A model generated the notes under the pieces. The model had not been told where the DNA came from, did not search any database, and saw nothing but the letters and a program-made list of their open reading frames with translations. From the NCBI GenBank assembly GCA_033764055.1, contig JANRJI010000119.1, forward strand, positions 186,001 to 250,000: a stretch of DNA of 64,000 nt. The letters run 5' to 3'. Origin of the DNA: Ga0077555 sp033764055. GTDB lineage: Bacteria > Pseudomonadota > Alphaproteobacteria > Rhizobiales > Hyphomicrobiaceae. A program made the translations under genes and the position numbers. Of this stretch, positions 58,255-64,000 are shown piece by piece (position 1 is the first letter of the stretch; the number at the start of each line of letters is the position of its first letter).

Positions 58255-59130
58255 CTATGCACGTTTCCTCGCAATCCTCTCCGCCATCGCGATGACCCGC
58301 TCGGCGCGGTATACGATCGGGTAGTCGATGAACTTGCCTTCGAGCTGGATCGAGGCCGAGCCCGCCTTCTCGGCCTCGGCGAATGCCGCGACCACCTTGC
58401 GCGACCACTCCACCTCGGCGGCTGTCGGCGACAGCACCTCGTTAACCACCGGCACCTGGTCCGGGTAGATGCACATCTTGCCCTGGAAGCCGAGGCCCTT
58501 GATCGTCTCGACCGAGTGGCGGAAGCCCTCGCCATCCTTGAGGTCGACCCACACCGTATCGATCGGCGGCTCGATCCCGCCGGCCCGCGAGGCCAGCACG
58601 CACTCGCTCCGGTAGGGCAGCAGCTCGGCCTCGCTGCGCGTCCATGTCATGTTCATGTCGAGCGTGAAGTCGCCGGCACCGAAGGCGATGCGCTTGATCC
58701 GCGTGCCGGCTCCGCAGATGGCGCGGATGTTGGCGAGCCCCTTGCCCGTCTCGATGATCGGTACGATATCGAACGCTCCGGGCTTCAATCCGCGCTCGCG
58801 CTCGAGGTTGGCCACCACCCAGTCGGCAGCCCGGATCTCGTCCACCGTCTCGAGTTTCGGCAGGATGATGCCGTCGACGCCCTTCTGCACCACCGCGACG
58901 ATGTCGCCGTAGCCCCACTCCGTCGACATGGCGTTGACCCGCACGTAGCCGAGACATTGCCGTGGCCTCTGGTATGCCGCAACGACGACGGCGCGTGTGG
59001 CCACCTTCTCGGCGATCGGGCAGGCATCCTCGAGATCGAGAATCGTGGCGTCGGCGTCGAGGCCGAGGGCCTTCTCCACGCGGCGCTGGTGGTTGCCCGG
59101 GGCGAACAGGAAAGAGCGGAAGACGGACAT
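58255..59130 (-). CDS. HpcH/HpaI aldolase / citrate lyase beta family protein
   Basis: A 291-residue TIM-barrel enzyme. Signatures are FLFAPGNHQRRVEKAL, ILDLEDACP (D32, E34 and D35 with metal roles), VRVNAM with the substrate arginine R64, and IIETGKGLANIRAI. This is the CitE/malyl-CoA lyase-like branch. It cleaves acyl-CoA substrates such as malyl-CoA or citramalyl-CoA. The start at 59130 is supported by GAGG nine bases upstream; an extension to 59205 is arginine- and cysteine-rich and unlikely. Confidence 0.88.
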   Translation of the reverse strand: MSVFRSFLFAPGNHQRRVEKALGLDADATILDLEDACPIAEKVATRAVVVAAYQRPRQCLGYVRVNAMSTEWGYGDIVAVVQKGVDGIILPKLETVDEIRAADWVVANLERERGLKPGAFDIVPIIETGKGLANIRAICGAGTRIKRIAFGAGDFTLDMNMTWTRSEAELLPYRSECVLASRAGGIEPPIDTVWVDLKDGEGFRHSVETIKGLGFQGKMCIYPDQVPVVNEVLSPTAAEVEWSRKVVAAFAEAEKAGSASIQLEGKFIDYPIVYRAERVIAMAERIARKRA

Positions 59131-59384
59131 GCGGGCAGCCTCGCACTGGGTGGGGGAGGAATGCCGGCAGGACCGGCAGCGACACGGCCGTAGGCCAAAG
59201 ATCACGGTCGTGTCGCAACGATTAGTTCACGCCATCGGTGCCTGCAAGGCACCCGCGCCGATCCGCTGGAATTCCAATGCGCCCTTCAAGCATCCTTAAG
59301 CGCCGCCTGAGACAGTCAAGGGATGCCGGCAGCCACAGGTTGCCGGAGCTGTCGGGCCCGGCGTTCCTCGGGCGGGAGTTGGTA

Positions 59385-60254
59385 ATGCCAAAGCTCAAGC
59401 TGCCGAGCCGGAACGTGATGCTCTTCAATGGCGCGGCGGTCCTCGTCGTGGGCGCATCGCTCGCCATGGTCGTGCGCTCGATGCTGTTCCTCGAGTCGGT
59501 GCCTCCTTGCGCAGATCGTTACGTGAATGCGACGCGCTTCAGCATCGACCGCAACGGCTTTCCGATGGCGACGTCCGACTTGCAGTCGCGTCTCGGCAAT
59601 ACCGACTGGGGGCTTCATGACGGAGCACGCGTCGTCAAGCTGAAGTCCGGGCCGGCCAAGCATGCTCTCCAGATCGATATGGCGCGGGCCCCTTCGGATG
59701 CGCTCACCACATCCGCGGATTCGCGGCCTGGCGTCGGCTTTACTTGGTCTCCGAAAGGGCTTGGCCAGACACAGTCGGCCTGCCTGAGCTATTCGGTGTT
59801 TCTCCCCGAGCGCTTCGTGTTCGGTAAGGGCGGTAGACTTCCTGGCCTGATGGGCGCGACGCCAGAGTCTGCAGAGGCCGACCAGGGGCCTGCCTTCTCG
59901 ACACGTTTCACATGGGGCCCGGCGGGCAAGGCCGATATCCTCGCGCATCTTCCCGCTTGGCCAGAGGGTAGGTCGCTCGCTGGTAGTGCGGGCGCCTTCG
60001 AGATCCCTCGCGGGCGCTGGGTCTCGCTCGAGCAGGAGATCGTACTCAACGGCCCCGGCCGCAAGGATGGCGCGTTGCGCGTCTGGGTCGACGGCTCGAT
60101 CGTCGTCAATCGCAGCGACATGGTGTTTCGGACGAAGCCGACCGTGACCTTCGCGGGCGTCCTGGCGGAGAGTCTGGCCGGAGAGCCGCCTGCCGGTGCC
60201 AAGAAGGGCAATCAGAAGATCTGGTTGACGCCGTTCGAGCTTCGCTGGCAGTAG
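59385..60254 (+). CDS. Polysaccharide-lyase (PL14-like) beta-jellyroll protein with N-terminal membrane anchor
   Basis: A 289-residue protein. One hydrophobic helix at about 11-31 (VMLFNGAAVLVVGASLAMVV) acts as anchor or uncleaved signal. The rest is beta-rich: PKGLGQTQSACLSYSVF, KGGRLPGLMGA, AFSTRFTWGPAGKADIL, RGRWVSLEQEIVLNGPG and LRVWVDGSIVVN. The LPGL, FSxRxxW and W/DG blocks resemble PL14 alginate-lyase-like and concanavalin-fold glycan-binding proteins. It probably cleaves or binds acidic polysaccharide at the cell surface. GGAG is about seven bases before the ATG at 59385. Confidence 0.7.
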   Translation: MPKLKLPSRNVMLFNGAAVLVVGASLAMVVRSMLFLESVPPCADRYVNATRFSIDRNGFPMATSDLQSRLGNTDWGLHDGARVVKLKSGPAKHALQIDMARAPSDALTTSADSRPGVGFTWSPKGLGQTQSACLSYSVFLPERFVFGKGGRLPGLMGATPESAEADQGPAFSTRFTWGPAGKADILAHLPAWPEGRSLAGSAGAFEIPRGRWVSLEQEIVLNGPGRKDGALRVWVDGSIVVNRSDMVFRTKPTVTFAGVLAESLAGEPPAGAKKGNQKIWLTPFELRWQ

Positions 60255-60319
60255 CAGCTCCGCCTGATCCTGGTCTGATCCGTCGCACTCGCGTCGCATC
60301 GAGCCAGGACGTTGCCCAA

Positions 60320-61342
60320 TCAGGAGCTTGCAAGCGCCTGCACCTGCGCCAGCAGACGCGCCTCGACTGTGACGCCCTCGCGCGCAGCACGCTCCCTGAG
60401 GAGCCGGCGACGAGAGCCGGGCAGACGCACGTCCAACTCCGCCTCGATCGCCGCACACAGCGCACCGATGCGCTGGGGTGCGAGATCGTCGATTGCCGTC
60501 GGATCAATGGCGATCAGAAGCTGACCGGTGGAGGGCGGCGACCCTTGCGCGTCGAGGAACGACGAGGCTTCGGCGGCGAACCGGCCGCCCGTCAGCCCTG
60601 CCGCGAGCAGTTCGACCATGAGCGCCAACGCCGCTCCTTTGGCGCCCCCCGCCGGCAGCAGGGTCCCTTCGAGAGCAGCCCTTGCGTCGGTCGTCGGATT
60701 CCCTTCCCGATCGAGTGCCCACCCCTCCGGAATGGGCTCGTCCTTCTGTGCCGCCGACAGGATCTTGCCGCGGGCCACCTCGGACAGCGCGAGGTCGATG
60801 ACGAGCGGCTGCTCGCCGGAGCCGCGGGGCGCGGCGAATGCCACCGGATTCGTGCCGAGCAGCGGCCGGCGCCCGCCCCATGCCGCCATTGCGGACGGCG
60901 TGTTGGCCAGCATCAGCGCCACGAGTCCCGCCGTCGCGAGCCGCTCGACGACGAGACCGAGCGCGCCGGCGTGATGCGAGCGATAGATTCCGGCGGCCGC
61001 GATTCCATTGTCTCGCGCGAGAGCCGGGAGCCGCTCGACCGCCGCATCCAGCGCCGGATAGGCGAAGCCGAGTGCGGCGTCGACGGCGAGGACAGCGGGG
61101 CGCACCGGCCTCACGCTCGGCACGGCGTGGCCATCGACTTTCCCACTGCGCAACTGCCCGATATAGCTCGTGACGCGCGAGAGGCCGTGGCCTTTCTGGC
61201 CGTCGACCTCGGCAGCGGTCAGGGCGCGCGCGACGATTGCCGCATTCTCCTCGCTCGCGCCGGCCTGCGACAGCGCGCGGGCGATCAGGCTCTGCAGACC
61301 CTCGACCGTGACCTGTGACGTGCCCGGCGTGGCGCGGCTCAT
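60320..61342 (-). CDS. Malate/L-lactate dehydrogenase (Ldh) family oxidoreductase
   Basis: A 340-residue NAD(P)-dependent ketoacid reductase. The catalytic histidine is in RSHHAGALG (near H124), H52 is in KGHGLSR and AAWGGRRPLLGTNPVAFA lies in the cofactor region. This family covers ureidoglycolate, 2,3-diketogulonate and delta-piperideine-2-carboxylate reductases. Substrate is unknown. Its start overlaps the stop of the HCCA isomerase gene by 4 bases (ATGA), so the two form an operon. Confidence 0.88.
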   Translation of the reverse strand: MSRATPGTSQVTVEGLQSLIARALSQAGASEENAAIVARALTAAEVDGQKGHGLSRVTSYIGQLRSGKVDGHAVPSVRPVRPAVLAVDAALGFAYPALDAAVERLPALARDNGIAAAGIYRSHHAGALGLVVERLATAGLVALMLANTPSAMAAWGGRRPLLGTNPVAFAAPRGSGEQPLVIDLALSEVARGKILSAAQKDEPIPEGWALDREGNPTTDARAALEGTLLPAGGAKGAALALMVELLAAGLTGGRFAAEASSFLDAQGSPPSTGQLLIAIDPTAIDDLAPQRIGALCAAIEAELDVRLPGSRRRLLRERAAREGVTVEARLLAQVQALASS

Positions 61343-61947
61343 GACCTTCCCTTCGCCAGCTGGCGTTCGAGCAGCTCCAGCCGATCCTGCCCCCAGAACA
61401 GCTCACCGCTCTCGAGCGCATAGGTCGGCGCGCCGAACACGCCACGCGCCAGTGCCTCGGCGGTGTAATTGTCGTGAAGCTTGTCGAGCTCCGCGTCGGC
61501 AGGCGCAGCCTTGCGGATCGCCTCGGCGTCGAGCCCGGCCCGCGCAGCGGCAGCCTTGAGGGTCTCCCACTCCGCGAGATTCTCCTCCCGCTCCCACAGC
61601 GCGCGCCCCAACTCTGTGGCGAGGCGATGCGCGTCTAGGCCTTGCAGCTTGGCAACGATGACGAGGCGCGTGCCAAGGGTCTCGTCGGACGGGAAATGCT
61701 TCGGCTGGATGGTGATCGGCAGGCCGCGCACCTCGCGCCAGCGCTTCAGCTCCATCAGGCGATAGGCTTGGCGCGCGGGTGCCCGCTTCGGCAGGGGCAG
61801 CCCGCCCGTCTGCGGGAACACGACGCCGAACTTGGTCGGCTTGATGTCGACGGTCTGCCCGTATGCCTTCGCCATCTCCGCGAATTTGGCGCTTCCGAGA
61901 TAGCTCCAGGGGCTGTTCAGCGTCATGTAGTAGTCGATCGTGGGCAT
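61339..61947 (-). CDS. 2-Hydroxychromene-2-carboxylate isomerase-like (DsbA-fold) protein
   Basis: A 202-residue kappa-class GST/DsbA-fold protein. The N-terminal TLNSPWSYLGS supplies the active-site serine S12 (SPWSYL). The helical insert contains WREVRGLPITIQPKHFP, and GVFGAPTYALESGELFWGQDRLELL ends the thioredoxin fold. HCCA isomerase acts in naphthalene degradation with glutathione; many relatives have other roles. It shares an ATGA overlap with the dehydrogenase gene downstream. Confidence 0.88.
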   Translation of the reverse strand: MPTIDYYMTLNSPWSYLGSAKFAEMAKAYGQTVDIKPTKFGVVFPQTGGLPLPKRAPARQAYRLMELKRWREVRGLPITIQPKHFPSDETLGTRLVIVAKLQGLDAHRLATELGRALWEREENLAEWETLKAAAARAGLDAEAIRKAAPADAELDKLHDNYTAEALARGVFGAPTYALESGELFWGQDRLELLERQLAKGRS

Positions 61948-62326
61948 GGCGTTCTCCGCGGCATTTCCGTCCCGGTGGGATGCAGTGGCCCGAGGCTACC
62001 ATTGCCGCGGCCGCCGTCCTATCCGCCGGTGCAAGCCGGCGGTCGACCCGTCGCGATGGTTCCGACATCGGTCCGAGACCTGCGGCCGATTGCGCCGGCA
62101 TGGCCTTTGCCGCCAATTGAGCTTCCGACGGCGGCAAGTTTCGCCTCGACGGCACCGTGAAAGCCGGCATACGACCCGGCCGCAGTCTCCGCAGCTGCTT
62201 CACTGACCGGACGAAGGCGGCCCTTCCCTGTTGCGAAACGACCGGATGTCGGGGGACGTCCGGTTGCTCGGCCCTTGCGCTACGTTCCCGCCGAAGCGCA
62301 AGGGCCGGGATCGACGATGGGCGCAA

Positions 62327-63223
62327 TCAGTCGATCTTGCCACGCACGAAATTCATCACGCTCGAGAAGTCCTTGTCGGCCGCCCCGTCCACCATGGTCA
62401 TGTAGAGACGCAGCGTTGCCAGGGCGTGCGCACCCATCGCCGTCGCCACACCTGCATCGCGCGATGCGGCCTGGGCGAGGTCGAGATCCTTCACCATCAG
62501 CTTGGTCATGAAGCCGGGCGCATAGTCGCGGTTGGCTGGCGTCGTCGGCACGGGCCCCGGCACCGGGCAGTACGAGGTGAGCGCGAAGCTCGAGCCGGAC
62601 GACGGCGCGACCACGTCGAACAGCGTCTGGTGGGAAAGGCCCAGCTTCTCGCCGAGCGCAAATCCCTCGCACGTGCCGATCATGCAGATCGCCATCATCA
62701 TGTTGTTGCAGATCTTGGCCGCTTGACCCATGCCGGCATCGCCACAATGCACCAGCTTGCGGCCCATCCCGGCGAGCACCTTCTCGGCGAGGGCGAACGC
62801 CTCCTTGGTGCCGCCGCACATGAACGTGAGCGTCGCGTTCTGAGCTCCGGTCGTGCCGCCGGAGACTGGCGCGTCGAGTGACAGCATGCCGGCTGCGCCG
62901 GCAAGCTCGTGCGCCTTCTTGGCGGCCGCCACATCGATGGTCGAGGCGTCGATGAACAGCGTACCCTTCCGGGCTGCCTGCAGGATGCCGGAGGCCTCGT
63001 AGAGCGCCAGCGTTTCCTTCCCGGTCGGCACCATCGTCACCACGATGTCGACCTCGGCCGCGGCATCCCTGGCGGTGGCGACCTTCTTCACGCCGGCCTG
63101 CGCGGCTTTCGACAGGTTGTCCTCCATGATGTCGAAGCCCTTCACCTCGTGTCCGTTCTTCACGAGGTTGCCGGCCATGGGTAGCCCCATGTTGCCGAGT
63201 CCGATGAAGCCGACCTTTGCCAT
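62327..63223 (-). CDS. mmsB: 3-Hydroxyisobutyrate dehydrogenase
   Basis: A 298-residue protein of the 3-HIBADH family. The Rossmann motif is GFIGLGNMG, the substrate loop is DAPVSGGTTGA (S121-G-G), and the catalytic lysine K170 is in GMGQAAKICNN with N174. This combination and the length match valine-degradation HIBADH. No mmsA is in the window, so assignment to mmsB rather than a tartronate-semialdehyde reductase is not certain. The start at 63223 is the family start. Confidence 0.85.
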   Translation of the reverse strand: MAKVGFIGLGNMGLPMAGNLVKNGHEVKGFDIMEDNLSKAAQAGVKKVATARDAAAEVDIVVTMVPTGKETLALYEASGILQAARKGTLFIDASTIDVAAAKKAHELAGAAGMLSLDAPVSGGTTGAQNATLTFMCGGTKEAFALAEKVLAGMGRKLVHCGDAGMGQAAKICNNMMMAICMIGTCEGFALGEKLGLSHQTLFDVVAPSSGSSFALTSYCPVPGPVPTTPANRDYAPGFMTKLMVKDLDLAQAASRDAGVATAMGAHALATLRLYMTMVDGAADKDFSSVMNFVRGKID

Positions 63224-63312
63224 TTTTGTGCCTCTTGCCATTGCGTTTCGTGAAGAGCGTGGCAGTGCCCGACCTCGCCTCGATTGGCAAGGGTGGCGCG
63301 ATGCAGGCAGCG

Positions 63313-64000
63313 TCAGGGCTGGCGTGCGACCGTCGCAGCAAGCAGCGCGTTCACGGTCGGCGCCCTCTCGAGCTCCCAGACCGCCGCGCAGATGCGGCCT
63401 GCCTCCAGTCCCGTGCCGGCTTCGGCGACGCAGCTTGCGACCTTGCCTTCGATATCCTTGTCGGTCATCGGCTTCTCGATGCTGCCGCGCGCAGCCAGCA
63501 CCGTCGCCGCGTGCTGCTTGCCGTCCTTCATGACGACGACGACCTGGCAGCCGCCCTGGGGGATCGAGGCGTCGAGCGCCGCCTTGACCTTGCCGCGGAA
63601 CGCTATGGCTTCTTGTGACATGGCTTGGGGCCCCGCCAGCTCCGCCACGCCGGCCTTGCCCCAGAGCAACGGCGCCGCCGCGCTGTGATGGATCGACACC
63701 CGCGTATCGCGCGCGTTGCGCACCAGGCGGTCGCCACGGGCGAGCAGCAGCGCATCGCCGCTGACCGTGACGCTGTCGATCGCCTCGGGCTGGATCGCGT
63801 GGCGCTCGCGCAACTCGAGGCATGCGTCGATGATCGAATGCATGACGATGCCGCAAGGGTACGGCTTGTAGGTGTTCTTGAGCAGCTCCCATCGGCTGCC
63901 GAGGTCGCCGAGCAACTCTCCGAGATCCGGCGCGTCGCCAGCGGCGCGTGCCCAGCCGAGCGGCCCCTCGATCGCGCGCGGCGCCGCGTCATAGCCTTCG
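63313..64000 (-). CDS. MmgE/PrpD family protein, C-terminal part (cut by window edge)
   Basis: The last 229 codons of a gene that continues beyond position 64000; the frame is open to the edge. Segments GYDAAPRAIEGPLGWARAA, YKPYPCGIVMHSIIDACLEL and an RVSIHHSAAAPLLWG stretch are typical of the MmgE/PrpD (2-methylcitrate dehydratase/iminodisuccinate epimerase) family. The window shows only the C-terminal domain, so substrate cannot be judged. It lies 89 bases upstream of mmsB on the same strand. Confidence 0.85.
   Translation of the reverse strand, partial: EGYDAAPRAIEGPLGWARAAGDAPDLGELLGDLGSRWELLKNTYKPYPCGIVMHSIIDACLELRERHAIQPEAIDSVTVSGDALLLARGDRLVRNARDTRVSIHHSAAAPLLWGKAGVAELAGPQAMSQEAIAFRGKVKAALDASIPQGGCQVVVVMKDGKQHAATVLAARGSIEKPMTDKDIEGKVASCVAEAGTGLEAGRICAAVWELERAPTVNALLAATVARQP

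Noticed and set aside
1..64000. CRISPR arrays, insertion sequences or rRNA
   Set aside because: No regularly spaced palindromic repeats, transposase frames or rRNA segments were seen on either strand.

Overview
The window is 64 kb of GC-rich DNA that reads as an alphaproteobacterial chromosome, most likely Hyphomicrobiales or a near relative. The evidence is a ChpT-type histidine phosphotransferase (9312-9950) followed by a CheY-like receiver, a DUF1134/EipA envelope protein (7143-8072), a split glycine decarboxylase (gcvPA/gcvPB) behind a tandem glycine riboswitch, and a possible Irr/ICE-like iron site. About 60 genes are supported. I saw no CRISPR array, insertion sequence, integrase or rRNA.

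Layout. 0-6 kb: end of an ABC substrate-binding protein, a TPP enzyme, an FAD oxidoreductase, a carboxymuconolactone-decarboxylase-like protein and a beta-hydroxyacid dehydrogenase. 5.5-10.5 kb: envelope and cell-cycle genes (coiled-coil membrane protein, EipA, CysQ, ChpT, receiver). 10.5-17.3 kb: LLM oxidoreductase, tRNA-Arg(TCT), GNAT acetyltransferase, acyl-CoA ligase divergent from an acyl-CoA dehydrogenase, polysaccharide deacetylase. 17.3-20.2 kb: a large TIR-STAND-TM-FGE protein. 20.4-28.2 kb: oxidoreductases, a molybdopterin enzyme and a dienelactone hydrolase. 28.2-34 kb: the gcvT-H-PA-PB operon with two unexplained tandem paralogous small genes inside it. 34-44.8 kb: a sterol-desaturase-like protein, two PhyH-type dioxygenases, paaG-paaI-paaK, an aldo/keto reductase, a DMT exporter and an orphan iron-binding protein. 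45-50.5 kb: amidohydrolase, IlvD/Edd dehydratase, nucleoside deaminase, CoA-transferase. 56.8-64 kb: amidase, HpcH/HpaI lyase, PL14-like protein, Ldh-type oxidoreductase, HCCA isomerase, 3-hydroxyisobutyrate dehydrogenase and a truncated MmgE/PrpD protein.

The standout is a complete diversity-generating retroelement (DGR) at 50932-56505. Its target is a 964-residue protein joining a TIR domain, a STAND P-loop NTPase, one transmembrane helix and a C-terminal FGE/C-type-lectin-fold domain. The last 48 codons hold a variable repeat (53680-53816). It matches a downstream template repeat (54080-54216) at a constant 400-base offset; there are 14 mismatches in 137 bases and every one is at a template adenine. 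Avd, a DUF6883 protein, a DUF4926 protein and a DGR reverse transcriptase follow as an overlapping run. The arrangement suggests a membrane receptor whose outward ligand-binding face is rewritten by targeted mutagenesis and whose inward face is a TIR effector: a candidate self-diversifying immune or recognition sensor. A paralog with the same architecture lies 30 kb away (17316-20225) and has no DGR.

The rest is mostly accessory catabolism of organic acids, aromatics and acyl-CoA compounds, typical of a soil or water heterotroph.
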